NCBI GenBank assembly: GCA_019119595.1 | Contig: DWWS01000040.1 | Span: 1-64,000 of the forward strand | Reading direction: 5' to 3' | Length of the DNA: 64,000 bases | From: Candidatus Eisenbergiella merdavium | GTDB lineage: Bacteria > Bacillota > Clostridia > Lachnospirales > Lachnospiraceae | Shown: positions 1-8,249 of the stretch, one piece after another | Numbering within the stretch: the first letter of the stretch is position 1 | How the letters are laid out: each line of letters opens with the position of its first letter | Translations under genes and position numbers: made by a program | Notes under the pieces: model-generated | Told to the model about the DNA's origin: nothing | Seen by the model: only the letters and a program-made list of their open reading frames with translations | The model's database searches: none

Positions 1-1
1 T

Positions 2-1003
2 TCCTATGTGAACTGGAAGCCGGACATGGTCTGGTTCGATAATCACAGGGCGTACGGCACGCCCAACTATTATGTGCAGAAGCTGTTCATGAACCACCAG
101 GGAAGCCGCAGGCTTGCCGTAACGGCGGAGGGGATCGGCGCGGTCAGCAGCCGGGCTCCGGAGTACAGAGGAAGGATGCGCCTGGAGGGATATGAGACGA
201 AAACCCGTTTCGATGAGGTCTGCGTGAAGAACCTGGATACGGGGGAGGAAAAAGCCTTCGGAAGCTTTGTGACGGAGCAGGGAGAGCACGCCTGGCTGGA
301 GGGCTGCGAGGACTGGGAAAGCTATGAGATCTGCCTGAAGGCCTGCGAGCTGGAGGGCCGGAAGGGCTTTCAGGTTCTGTTCGGCTGGCAGGATGAGGAC
401 AATTACCTTGCGGCCACCTTCGGCGGGTGGCAGAACCTGGATCTGTTCGTACACAGGCAGATAAACGGACGTGGCTGCGACCTGACGGAAGGGTGGTTCC
501 GGGCGGAAAAGGGCCGGGTGTACGACCTGAAGATCCGGGTAAAAGACGACAGGATCAGCATTTTCATCGACGGGGAGGAATACCTGCCCATCCGGGAGAA
601 TCCGTTGGAGGTGGAGCGTCTGTATCATGCGGCGTCACTGGATGAGGAGGACGGAAGCGTGATCCTGAAGGTGGTGAACCTGCAGGAGAAGGAGGAAAGC
701 GCCGGGATCCGTCTGGACGGCCTGGCGGACGGGGAGAGAAAAAAGATTTTCCCCGTGGATGCGCAGGTCTACACCATGACGGGAAGGCGGGAGCAGGAGA
801 ACAGCTTTGAGGAGCCGGAAGCGGTAAGCCCTGTGGAGAGCAGCCTGCGGCTGGAGAAGGAATGCTTTACTTATCACTTCCCGGCGCTGTCTCTGACCGT
901 GCTTCACTTTTATCCAAATGAAGGTAAAAGGAAAGGCGGACTGGAGAAATCTGCCCTGCTTGAAAAAGGGCCTTCTGCCTGTGCCGGGGATGTGCTACAA
1001 TAA
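2..1003 (+). CDS. Alpha-L-arabinofuranosidase, C-terminal part (GH51-like), cut by window start
   Basis: The gene is open at the left edge, and its reading frame runs from base 2 to the TAA at 1001-1003, giving 333 visible codons. The first residues, including WKPDMVWFDNH and GTPNYYVQKLF, match the end of the catalytic domain and the start of the C-terminal domain of GH51 arabinofuranosidases, which release terminal arabinose from arabinan or arabinoxylan. Residues of about 95-215 look like a concanavalin/laminin-G-type beta-sandwich inserted in the C-terminal region (FQVLFGWQDEDNYLAATFGGWQN and a stretch rich in beta strands), an arrangement known in some family members. The catalytic glutamates lie outside the window, so activity cannot be judged. 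A signal peptide cannot be assessed either. The next gene follows after 82 nt without an obvious terminator, so the two are probably cotranscribed. Confidence 0.75.
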   Translation, partial: SYVNWKPDMVWFDNHRAYGTPNYYVQKLFMNHQGSRRLAVTAEGIGAVSSRAPEYRGRMRLEGYETKTRFDEVCVKNLDTGEEKAFGSFVTEQGEHAWLEGCEDWESYEICLKACELEGRKGFQVLFGWQDEDNYLAATFGGWQNLDLFVHRQINGRGCDLTEGWFRAEKGRVYDLKIRVKDDRISIFIDGEEYLPIRENPLEVERLYHAASLDEEDGSVILKVVNLQEKEESAGIRLDGLADGERKKIFPVDAQVYTMTGRREQENSFEEPEAVSPVESSLRLEKECFTYHFPALSLTVLHFYPNEGKRKGGLEKSALLEKGPSACAGDVLQ

Positions 1004-1006
1004 CGA

Positions 1007-1073
1007 GGCCTGAACAGGGAAAATGCAGGCGCATCAATGGCCGGATGCTTTGCTTCGCCGGCCTGAAAAGGGA
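1007..1073 (+). repeat. Direct repeat flanking a hairpin in the leader of the next gene
   Basis: A 14-nt direct repeat, GGCCTGAACAGGGA at 1007-1020 and GGCCTGAAAAGGGA at 1060-1073 (13 of 14 identical), brackets the inverted repeat GGCCGG / CCGGCC (1039-1044 and 1058-1063). The right copy contains the start of the ribosome binding site used by the gene at 1086. The arrangement resembles the murD leader at 31011-31123. Confidence 0.6.
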
Positions 1074-1085
1074 GGATTCCGGAAA

Positions 1086-3074
1086 ATGAACGAGAGAATG
1101 ACACAGCTTTTCTGCCGGATCGGAGGAAAGGATGAGCCGCTGAACCGGGTGGATGTAAGCGAAAAGCCGGCGAGCGGGCGCAGGGCCGAAAAGGCGCTTT
1201 ATGAAAACAGCAGGATCAGAGCGACTCTCACCTGGGAGCCTGTTGGAGAGGGAAGGACCAGGCTGGCATGCAGCTGGCAGAACCGGACGCAGGAGAAGCT
1301 TTCCTGCCAGCTTGAGATCCGGATCAGGACGGATTTTGTGTATGAGCATTATGTGATACCCGGCGTTTCCCTGAACGGAAACGACTGGGGAAAAGGAAAG
1401 GAGCCGAAGGGACTTGCCAGCGGCGGGGAGCCCTGGGTGTTCGATTACCGCCGGACGACGATACCCGCCTGCACCATAAGCGAAAACGGGGACAGATACT
1501 TTGCGTTGATGGCTTCTGATGAAAGCCCTCTGTCCATGCAGGCCTCCTGCTCCATGCTGCCGCAGGAGGACGGGACGATGGTTCACAGACTTCTCTATCC
1601 CTGCATCGAGCGGCCGGAAACCTACTGCAGAAGGGACTGCTATGAGCCCTCTCATGAGGATTTTCTCACGTTCGATCCGCAGGAGGCGAAGGAGACGGCG
1701 GCCTGGCTTCTGGCCGGAAGGCCGGTACGGCCCAATTTTGCCACAGCCTGTGTGGAGGACGCGGCTCTGGAGCTTCTGGGAAGTCCCTTTCCTTCCGCAT
1801 ACGGAACGGATGAGGTGAAGCGCCTCTGCTGTGCGTTCGCCGAAAGGCTGGTGGTGGAGACAAACGGAAGAAAAATGTTCAGCATCGGCCAGACCCCGGA
1901 CGGAAAGGGAGGCTTTCAGAACGCGGAGGGCTATGAGTTCGGCTGGTGCGGGCAGAACGGCATGTACGCCAGGCTGTTTCTGGAGCGCGGACTTCGGACA
2001 GGGGATCAGAAGCTGATCTGTACGGCTCTGGACAACCTGGATGCATGGACTCATGAGGCGGTGGAAGAAACCGGGCTGATCCACACCCACTATCACTGGA
2101 TGCTGAACGGGGAAAGCGACGTGGAGGACACCTGCAACCTGGGCTTTGCGGTGCTGGAGCTGACACGGGCCTGGAGCGTGATGCGAAAGAACGGTGAAGA
2201 CAGACCGGAATGGCTGGAAGCGGCCCGGAGAATCGCGGATTTTCTGATCTCCCATTGGGCGGATGAGCACGGCTTCGGAAAAGCATGGAACGTAAAAACA
2301 GGAGAATGCGCGGACCCGGCAGGAACCATCGGCGCCTATCTGATCCCCGGACTCGTGGAGCTGTATCTTGCGGACGGGAGGGAACGCTGGCTGGAGGCGG
2401 CGCGCAGGGCCTGCCGTTTTTACCGGGACCGGGATCTTTTCTCGTTCCAGTGTACGGCGGGAGCGCTGGATACTTACTGCATTGATAAGGAGTCCAGCGG
2501 CCCGCTCCTTGCGGGGGCCCTCGCCCTTTATGAGATTGACAAAGCGGAGGAATGGCTGGAGTGCGCGAAGCTGGCAGGCTGGTATTTCTGCTCGTGGATG
2601 TTCCACCACGATATCATTCCCGGAGAAAACAGCGATTTTGCCAGATACGGATACCGGACGCTGGGAGGAACGAGCGTGTCGGCCCAGCACCATCACATCG
2701 ACCCATGGGGAGCGCTGATGGTGCCGCAGCTTCTCAGGCTCTGGAAAATAACGGGGGACTGGCACTGGCACAGGCGCGCGTCGCTGATGTGGGCGAACGC
2801 GGTGCAGAATCTTGCACCCTCCCAGGGGAAGACCATACACGGGCTTTTCCGGGAAGCGGGAGCGCAGAACGAGGGATATCATCATTGCTGCTGGGGCGAT
2901 CCGGGAGCGCCCGGCTTTATCAACGACTGGCTGGTGGCCTGGCCCCAGGCCTTCTGCTGGAACACGGCGGAACAGATCACGGATGCCGATCTTGCTGACC
3001 CTGCGCAGAAATCTCACAAGGGTTCCGACATCGTGAAGCCTTCAGAAACTTTTCAGAAAAATGACACAGAATGA
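1086..3074 (+). CDS. Large protein of unknown function, probable (alpha/alpha)6 carbohydrate-active enzyme
   Basis: I do not recognise a named family. The ATG at 1086 is chosen because GGGAGG lies at 1070-1075, giving a 662-residue protein; an ATG at 1023 in the same frame has no such site. Residues of about 1-190 look mostly beta, and the remainder is helical with repeated Trp/Tyr/His-rich turns (GYEFGWCGQNGMYAR, HTHYHWMLNGESD, SAQHHHIDPWG), as in six-hairpin glycosidases and lyases. There is no signal peptide or membrane segment, so a cytoplasmic location is likely. It follows the GH51 arabinofuranosidase closely and is followed by a terminator at 3148, which suggests a shared plant-polysaccharide operon. 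The activity is unknown; a lyase, hydrolase or epimerase fold would all be compatible with what is visible. Confidence 0.7.
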   Translation: MNERMTQLFCRIGGKDEPLNRVDVSEKPASGRRAEKALYENSRIRATLTWEPVGEGRTRLACSWQNRTQEKLSCQLEIRIRTDFVYEHYVIPGVSLNGNDWGKGKEPKGLASGGEPWVFDYRRTTIPACTISENGDRYFALMASDESPLSMQASCSMLPQEDGTMVHRLLYPCIERPETYCRRDCYEPSHEDFLTFDPQEAKETAAWLLAGRPVRPNFATACVEDAALELLGSPFPSAYGTDEVKRLCCAFAERLVVETNGRKMFSIGQTPDGKGGFQNAEGYEFGWCGQNGMYARLFLERGLRTGDQKLICTALDNLDAWTHEAVEETGLIHTHYHWMLNGESDVEDTCNLGFAVLELTRAWSVMRKNGEDRPEWLEAARRIADFLISHWADEHGFGKAWNVKTGECADPAGTIGAYLIPGLVELYLADGRERWLEAARRACRFYRDRDLFSFQCTAGALDTYCIDKESSGPLLAGALALYEIDKAEEWLECAKLAGWYFCSWMFHHDIIPGENSDFARYGYRTLGGTSVSAQHHHIDPWGALMVPQLLRLWKITGDWHWHRRASLMWANAVQNLAPSQGKTIHGLFREAGAQNEGYHHCCWGDPGAPGFINDWLVAWPQAFCWNTAEQITDADLADPAQKSHKGSDIVKPSETFQKNDTE

Positions 3075-3147
3075 ACACATTTTCCATGTAAGATAAATCC
3101 CGGATAGTTGAACAGCAACTCACAAAACTATCTCCCCCTCATAGTCA

Positions 3148-3180
3148 GCAGGCCCCCACCGTGTGTGGGGGTCTGTTTTG
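3148..3180 (+). terminator. Rho-independent terminator
   Basis: A 12-bp stem including GGCCCCCAC / GTGGGGGTC (3148-3159 with 3165-3176, two G-U pairs) with a short loop is followed by TTTTG. It ends the GH51/unknown-protein transcript. The 445-nt gap 3075-3519 holds this terminator, the promoter at 3326 and the hairpin module at 3435; I see no gene in it. Confidence 0.8.
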
Positions 3181-3325
3181 CGTGGAGGGACTGCCCGAGA
3201 TTCCTTCCAAAGCTTCTTCCCGGCATTTCCGCCCGGCGCCCTTATCCCTCTATCCGCTACCCCCTTCCGCATACGCCGACTATACAGCCCTATACAGCCC
3301 GCGCCCTCCGCCGACAAAAAACGCG

Positions 3326-3354
3326 TTAACATTTCCGGAAAAATGTGCTATATT
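3326..3354 (+). promoter_or_regulatory. Sigma-A-like promoter for the dehydratase operon
   Basis: TTAACA at 3326-3331 and TATATT at 3349-3354 are separated by 17 bp. Transcription would begin near 3361, leaving a leader of about 160 nt before the start codon at 3520, with the hairpin module inside it. Confidence 0.65.
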
Positions 3355-3434
3355 ACTGTTTTGGATTCACAAACGCGCCTTCCCGACGTTTCCCTTTCGG
3401 AAGAAAATCGACCGGCGGAGGGGCGCGCAAACAT

Positions 3435-3516
3435 CAAATAGCTGCGGCTATTTGTGTCGGAGCGTCACAAATAGCTTTTATGGCATACCCTGATCGCACG
3501 CTCCGGAACAAGGAGT
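3435..3516 (+). repeat. Hairpin repeat module A (shared family with 12095 and 37510)
   Basis: CAAATAGC (3435-3442) can pair with GCTATTTG (3447-3454). The overlapping segment ATTTGTG (3450-3456) can instead pair with CACAAAT (3466-3472), giving a second stem with inner CG / CG pairs around loop GAG. The second stem-loop has the same layout as those at 12156-12182 and 37510-37536. The 3' end, ACGCTCCGGAACAAGGAG, matches the block before the ribosome site at those two loci. The two stems share bases and so exclude each other. Confidence 0.6.
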
Positions 3517-3519
3517 ATC

Positions 3520-4785
3520 ATGTCAGTTGCAGACAAATATATCGATTATGTGAAAACAGAGGCCATGAAACGGCCGGAAAAAAGCTGGAACAGGATCCTC
3601 CTGGGCCTTCAGGCGAACAAATGGCGGATGCGCCTGATCCCAACGAAGGATCTTTCCGCAGGCTACCGGAAGCTGGAGCAGATGATGATGGGGATGGTGG
3701 CGGACTCTCTGAGCCGGGAGGGAAGCTATGTATGGGGCAACATTTTCGCTCCCTGCGAGCTGATGCACTGCTTCGGGCTGAAAACCCTGTCCATCGAGGT
3801 GCTTTCCTGCTACATGAGCGGCTTTCATCTGGAGGATTATTTTATCGATTATGCGCAGGATATCGGCCTTGCGCCGACGCTGTGCTCCTATCATAAGACC
3901 TTTGTAGGCGGGGTGGAGAGCGGGGTGATCCGGAAGCCGGATTACGCCGTCACCACCTCCCTTTCCTGTGACGGAAACCTGAATACCTTCCGTTATCTGG
4001 AAAAAAAGGCCGGCGTGCCCTTCACCTTCCTGGACGTCCCCTATGCGGCGGACGAAGAATCGGTGCAATATCTGGCCGGGCAGCTCCGTGAGCTTGCCGG
4101 AGCGCTGGAGGGACTGACGGGAAAACAGTTCGACGAGGAAAAGCTGAAGGAGACCATCCGCATTGAAAACGAAACGAGAAGGGAGCTGATGCGGTTCTTT
4201 GAGCTTCAGACGAAGCGCCGCTATCCGGGCGCGCTGATCAGCCATCTGTACATGATGATGGGCATGCATCTGCTGATCGGCACGCAGGAGTTTCTGGATC
4301 TCATCCGCTTTATGAATGAGGAGATCGCGGACTGCCCCGCCTTTGAGGGAAAGAAGATCCTCTGGCTGCATCTGATCCCCTTTTATCAGGAAACGCTGAA
4401 AAAATATTTTGACAGGAACGAGGAATATCAGATCATCGCCAGCGACATTATCCTGGATTACATGGAGGAAATGGATGCGGAGCACCCCTTCGAGGCGCTG
4501 GCGAAAAAGATCATCCGCAACCTTTACAACGGCTCCTACGCCCATAAGGCGGAGGCCATCGCCTCCCTCTGCGACCGTCTGGATCCGGACGCGGTGATCT
4601 ATTTCTGTCACTGGGGCTGCAAGCAGGCCTCCGGCGGGAGCATTCTTTTAAAGGAAAAAATGCAGGAAAAGAAGATCCCGACGCTGATCCTGGACGGGGA
4701 CGGGATCGACAAGAGAAACAGTCATGACGGACAGATCAAGACCAGGCTTGAGGCATTTCTGGAGCTTTTGGATGCGGAGGGATAA
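3520..4785 (+). CDS. 2-hydroxyacyl-CoA dehydratase family subunit
   Basis: This 421-residue cytoplasmic protein resembles the D/B subunits of 2-hydroxyacyl-CoA dehydratases (HgdB/BcrB-like), which bind a [4Fe-4S] cluster and, after one-electron activation, eliminate water from or reduce CoA esters. Typical cysteine contexts are visible: IFAPCELMHCFG at about residue 72, SLSCDG near 146 and FCHWGCKQASGG near 365. The start ATG has AAGGAG 5 nt upstream. The next gene, 6 nt downstream, encodes a related half plus the ATPase that activates such enzymes, so the two proteins probably form one enzyme system. The true substrate cannot be read from the sequence; no CoA-transferase or acyl-CoA dehydrogenase lies beside it, as would be expected in an amino-acid fermentation operon. 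Confidence 0.8.
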   Translation: MSVADKYIDYVKTEAMKRPEKSWNRILLGLQANKWRMRLIPTKDLSAGYRKLEQMMMGMVADSLSREGSYVWGNIFAPCELMHCFGLKTLSIEVLSCYMSGFHLEDYFIDYAQDIGLAPTLCSYHKTFVGGVESGVIRKPDYAVTTSLSCDGNLNTFRYLEKKAGVPFTFLDVPYAADEESVQYLAGQLRELAGALEGLTGKQFDEEKLKETIRIENETRRELMRFFELQTKRRYPGALISHLYMMMGMHLLIGTQEFLDLIRFMNEEIADCPAFEGKKILWLHLIPFYQETLKKYFDRNEEYQIIASDIILDYMEEMDAEHPFEALAKKIIRNLYNGSYAHKAEAIASLCDRLDPDAVIYFCHWGCKQASGGSILLKEKMQEKKIPTLILDGDGIDKRNSHDGQIKTRLEAFLELLDAEG

Positions 4786-4791
4786 TCGGAT

Positions 4792-6648
4792 ATGTTAGGT
4801 TATATTTGCAAATATGCGCCCATCGAAGTTTTTGAGGCAATGGGCGTGGAAATGAAGCGGATCGATCCGCAGGTGACGAATTTCACCCAGGCGGACATGA
4901 AGATGCACCCCAACATCTGCAGCTTTGCCAAGGGCGTGCTGGAGGATGTGATGGCGGGCGGCTATGAGGGCGTGATCCTCACCACCTGCTGCGACAGCAT
5001 CCGCAGACTGTATGATGTGCTGAAGCAGGAGCTTCCGGACCGGTTCATCTACCTTCTGGATACGCCAAGGATCACGAAGGACGCCGGGATCGCTCTCTAT
5101 GAGGGACGGATCCGGAACATGATCGCAGCCTACGAGGCTTTTTCCGGAAAAACCTTCGAGGAAGCCGCCCTTGCCGATATTTTGAGAAAAAAGCGGGGCG
5201 AACAGAGCATTTCCCTGGGAGAGAACGACTGGGAGGAGGGCGCAGCTCCGCTTTCCGGAAACGCGCAGTCCGTACCGGCCGGGGTGGCTCCGGTTGGGGA
5301 GGCCGGGGTGTTTCAGGCCGGGGCGGATACGAAACGGCGCGGCCCGAGAAGGAAAAACATCGGCCTCATCGGCGCAAGGGCCAACGAGAGCATCGTCCGG
5401 ATCCTGCGGGAGAAGAACGCCAACCTGGCCTTCGACCTGACCTGCACCGGCCTGAAGCGCAAATATCTGCTGGAGCCGGAGCAGATCCTCACTGGCTATA
5501 CCCGGGGCCTTCTGAGCCAGTTTCCCTGCATGCGCATGGAGGCGGCGTCTCAGAGGGATGAGCTGATCGGGCGCTATGCGGAAAGCGTGGACGGCGTGAT
5601 CTATCATACGGTACAGTTCTGCGATAACTATTCCTATGAATACGCCTGGCTGAAAAAAAGCCTCAGCCGCCCCATGCTTTTGCTGGAGACGGATTACACG
5701 AAGCAGAGCTACGGTCAGATCCTGACCAGGATCGAGGCCTTCCTGGAATCTCTGGGACAGACGCCGCAGGAGACGCAGAAGGGCCGGGAAACTTCTCTCC
5801 GGCAGGGAAAAACGGAACGGGGAGAGCAGAGCGCCCAGAGAAAGGAGAGCGCGGAAAGCATGTATGTAATGGGAATTGACAGCGGTTCCACATCCACCAA
5901 CGCGGTGATCATGGACGGAAACCGGAATATCGTATCCTCCGCCGTGGTGCGCACCGGAGCCAAATCCGGAGAGAGCGCAGAGCGGATCCTGGAGGAGGTT
6001 CTGAAGCAGGCGGGCATCAAAAGAGAGGACATTTCCTGGATCGTGTCCACCGGATACGGACGGGTCAGCATCCCCTTCGCGGACGAAAACGTGACCGAGA
6101 TCAGCTGTCACGGACGGGGCGCTCACTATTTCAATCCGGCCGTGCGCACCATTCTGGATATCGGCGGACAGGACAGCAAGGCGATCCGCCTGAATGAAAG
6201 GGGCGAGGTGGCGGATTTTGTCATGAACGACAAATGCGCGGCGGGAACCGGCCGGTTCCTGGAGATGATCGCCCGCTCCCTGGAGGTTTCTGTGGATGAG
6301 CTTGGCCCCATCGCCCTTCAGTCAAAGGAGGAGATCGAGATCACCAGCATGTGCTCCGTGTTCGCGGAATCCGAGGTCATCTCCCTGATTGCAAACAACC
6401 GGGAAAAAACGGATATCGCCAACGGCATCTGTCGGGCGGTGGCAAACAAATCCTACTCCCTTCTCAAGCGCGTGGGCCTGGAGGAGGAATTCATGATGAC
6501 CGGCGGCGTGGCAAAGAACGCGGGCGTGGTGCGCGCCGTGGAGCAGAAGCTGGGAACGAAGCTCTACATCTACCCGGAGCCGGAGATCGTTGGCGCGGCA
6601 GGAGCGGCGCTTTATGCGTTGGACAGGATGGAGGAGAAAAATCAGTAA
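4792..6648 (+). CDS. 2-hydroxyacyl-CoA dehydratase-like subunit fused to its activator ATPase (HgdC/BcrA type)
   Basis: The 618-residue product has two parts. Residues 1 to about 345 resemble dehydratase subunits (CSFAKGVLEDV, ILTTCCDSIRRLYDVL, later TVQFCDNYSYEY), interrupted by a Gly/Ala-rich linker at about 140-185. Residues from about 357 are a complete activator of the ASKHA ATPase fold: MGIDSGSTSTNAV (phosphate 1), DIGGQDSKA (phosphate 2), the cluster cysteine in KCAAGTGRF, the second cysteine in SMCSVFAESEV, and TGGVAKNAGV (adenosine). Known activators are homodimers bridged by one [4Fe-4S] cluster that drive electron transfer with ATP. Activator and dehydratase are usually separate proteins, so this fusion is notable. 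An AAAGGAG at 5841 precedes an in-frame ATG at 5860 exactly at the activator start, which might yield a free activator. Confidence 0.82.
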   Translation: MLGYICKYAPIEVFEAMGVEMKRIDPQVTNFTQADMKMHPNICSFAKGVLEDVMAGGYEGVILTTCCDSIRRLYDVLKQELPDRFIYLLDTPRITKDAGIALYEGRIRNMIAAYEAFSGKTFEEAALADILRKKRGEQSISLGENDWEEGAAPLSGNAQSVPAGVAPVGEAGVFQAGADTKRRGPRRKNIGLIGARANESIVRILREKNANLAFDLTCTGLKRKYLLEPEQILTGYTRGLLSQFPCMRMEAASQRDELIGRYAESVDGVIYHTVQFCDNYSYEYAWLKKSLSRPMLLLETDYTKQSYGQILTRIEAFLESLGQTPQETQKGRETSLRQGKTERGEQSAQRKESAESMYVMGIDSGSTSTNAVIMDGNRNIVSSAVVRTGAKSGESAERILEEVLKQAGIKREDISWIVSTGYGRVSIPFADENVTEISCHGRGAHYFNPAVRTILDIGGQDSKAIRLNERGEVADFVMNDKCAAGTGRFLEMIARSLEVSVDELGPIALQSKEEIEITSMCSVFAESEVISLIANNREKTDIANGICRAVANKSYSLLKRVGLEEEFMMTGGVAKNAGVVRAVEQKLGTKLYIYPEPEIVGAAGAALYALDRMEEKNQ

Positions 6649-6668
6649 CAGGATTGACGTCACGGGAA

Positions 6669-6703
6669 TAGTGAATTAAAATATAGGATATCATAATTCA
6701 CTA
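6669..6703. promoter_or_regulatory. Perfect 10-bp inverted repeat over a possible -10 element
   Basis: TAGTGAATTA (6669-6678) and TAATTCACTA (6694-6703) form a perfect dyad around an AT-rich centre containing TATAGGAT. It ends where the ribosome site AAAGGAG begins, 13 nt before the ATG at 6716. It may be an operator or an RNA hairpin limiting translation. Confidence 0.55.
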
Positions 6704-6715
6704 AAGGAGAGCGCG

Positions 6716-8122
6716 ATGTTTATCGGCAGAGAGCAGGAGCTGAAAAAACTGAACCGTATGTATCAGAGCGGCAGACTGGAGGTAGCTATCATATACGGCC
6801 GCCGCCGGGTGGGGAAGACGACGCTGATCAATGAATTCTGCAGAGATAAAAAAACGATTTTTTTTGCGGCGCAGGAGAGCAGCGCGCAGCAGAATCTGGA
6901 AAACCTGTCCTGTGCGGTTTCAGAGGCGGCGGACGGGAAAAGCGCAGTCTCCGTGACATACCGCAGCTTTGCTGACGCGGTTCTGAAGATCGCGGAAATG
7001 GCAAGCTCGGAAAGACTGATCTGGGTCATAGACGAATACCCCTATCTGGCGCAGGCGGAGCGGGGGATTTCTTCCCTGCTGCAGAATTTTCTGGATCACC
7101 AGCTGAAGGAAACACGGCTGTTCCTGATTCTCTGCGGCTCCTCCATGAGCTTTATGGAAAATCAGGTGCTCGGCTATCAGAGCCCTCTTTATGGAAGGAG
7201 AACCGCGCAGTTTAAGCTCCTTCCCTTTGATTATCTGGATACGGGAAAATGGTTTCCTGATTATTCATGTACGGATAAAGCGCTGATCTACGGAATTACT
7301 GGCGGAATCCCCATGTACCTGGAGCAGTTTTCGCCCGGTCTGTCGATCCGGGAAAACCTTCTGGAGAATCTGTTTGACAGAAATGCGGTTCTGTTTGAGG
7401 AGCCCTCCAATCTGCTGAAGCAGGAGCTGCGGGAGCCTGCGGTTTATAATGCGGTGATCACCGCGATCGCTTCCGGAAAAACAAAGCTGTCCGAGATCGC
7501 AACCACTGTAGGCGTGGAAACCGGACTGTGCGCAAAATATATGTCGAATCTGATCTCGCTTGGAATCATCAAGAGAGAAACCCCTGTCACTGACCCGAAC
7601 AGCAAGAGGCCGGTCTATCTGATCGAGGATCAGTTTTTCCGCTTCTGGTACAGCTTTGTTCCGAAAAATATTTCCGCCATCCAGTCCGGCAGAATGGAAC
7701 GTTCCTATCCTTCCATGGTGGAGGAACGGCTGCCGGATTACATGGGACTGACGTTTGAAAAAATGTGCAGGGATTACATTCTCTATTACGATGAAAAGCT
7801 GCCTTTCCCCATCGGAGCTGTGGGACAATGGTGGGGAGGTAATCCCAAAACCCGCAGGCAGGCGCAGATCGATATTGTGGTCACATCCGCCGGGGATGAC
7901 AGCGCGGTGATCGGCTCCTGCAAATATCGGGAAAGTCTTGTGGGAGAGGAGGAGCTGCGGCTGATGGAGGAATATGCGGAAGCCATGGGGCATTTCAGAC
8001 GCAGATATTATTATCTTTTCTCCAGATCGGGATTTTCCACCGCTTTGAAGGAACGTGCACGGGAGGGGCAGGTGAGGCTGATCACACTGGAGGAGTTGTA
8101 TGAGTCCGGGCGTGTGGACTGA
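6716..8122 (+). CDS. ATP-binding protein, archaeal-type ATPase with DUF234-like C-terminus
   Basis: This 468-residue soluble protein has a P-loop at its N-terminus (GRRRVGKTT, about residues 29-37), a Walker-B-like stretch LIWVIDEYPYL near 100-112 and a sensor-like FLILCGSSMSF near 139. A winged-helix region follows (about 245-310), and the C-terminus resembles a restriction-type nuclease fold: QIDIVV near 385 followed by GSCKYRE near 403. This layout matches the ATPase family with DUF234 that is frequent in archaea and Clostridia; its function is not established. It is flanked by its own dyad upstream (6669) and by the murE promoter downstream, so it appears to be a single-gene unit dropped between the dehydratase operon and murE. 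Confidence 0.75.
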   Translation: MFIGREQELKKLNRMYQSGRLEVAIIYGRRRVGKTTLINEFCRDKKTIFFAAQESSAQQNLENLSCAVSEAADGKSAVSVTYRSFADAVLKIAEMASSERLIWVIDEYPYLAQAERGISSLLQNFLDHQLKETRLFLILCGSSMSFMENQVLGYQSPLYGRRTAQFKLLPFDYLDTGKWFPDYSCTDKALIYGITGGIPMYLEQFSPGLSIRENLLENLFDRNAVLFEEPSNLLKQELREPAVYNAVITAIASGKTKLSEIATTVGVETGLCAKYMSNLISLGIIKRETPVTDPNSKRPVYLIEDQFFRFWYSFVPKNISAIQSGRMERSYPSMVEERLPDYMGLTFEKMCRDYILYYDEKLPFPIGAVGQWWGGNPKTRRQAQIDIVVTSAGDDSAVIGSCKYRESLVGEEELRLMEEYAEAMGHFRRRYYYLFSRSGFSTALKERAREGQVRLITLEELYESGRVD

Positions 8123-8142
8123 TCGCGTGCGGGATGATTTCA

Positions 8143-8171
8143 TTGAAAAAACCGCTCTCATATGCTATCCT
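8143..8171 (+). promoter_or_regulatory. Sigma-A-like promoter for murE
   Basis: TTGAAA at 8143-8148 and TATCCT at 8166-8171 have a 17-bp spacer. They lie 79 nt upstream of the murE start codon. Confidence 0.6.
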
Positions 8172-8183
8172 TAAAGAATCTAT

Positions 8184-8221
8184 CGTCGGACGCCCGACAG
8201 GAAACAGCGCGGCGTCCGGCG
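8184..8221 (+). repeat. Leader hairpin before murE
   Basis: CGTCGGACGCC (8184-8194) pairs with GGCGTCCGGCG (8211-8221) over 11 bp including one G-U pair, with a 16-nt loop. It is followed by AAAGCGCTTCAAAATGGAGG, which resembles the conserved 3' block of the repeat family at 3435, 12095 and 37510. Confidence 0.55.
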
Positions 8222-8249
8222 CGGAAAGCGCTTCAAAATGGAGGTAAGT

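Noticed and set aside
867..3017. A very long open frame (716 codons) on the minus strand
   Set aside because: It lies opposite the gene at 1086-3074, has no ribosome site and a composition typical of the complement of GC-rich coding DNA.
3108..3493. Overlapping small open frames between 3.1 and 3.5 kb
   Set aside because: They cross a terminator, a promoter and hairpins, lack ribosome sites, and resemble no protein.
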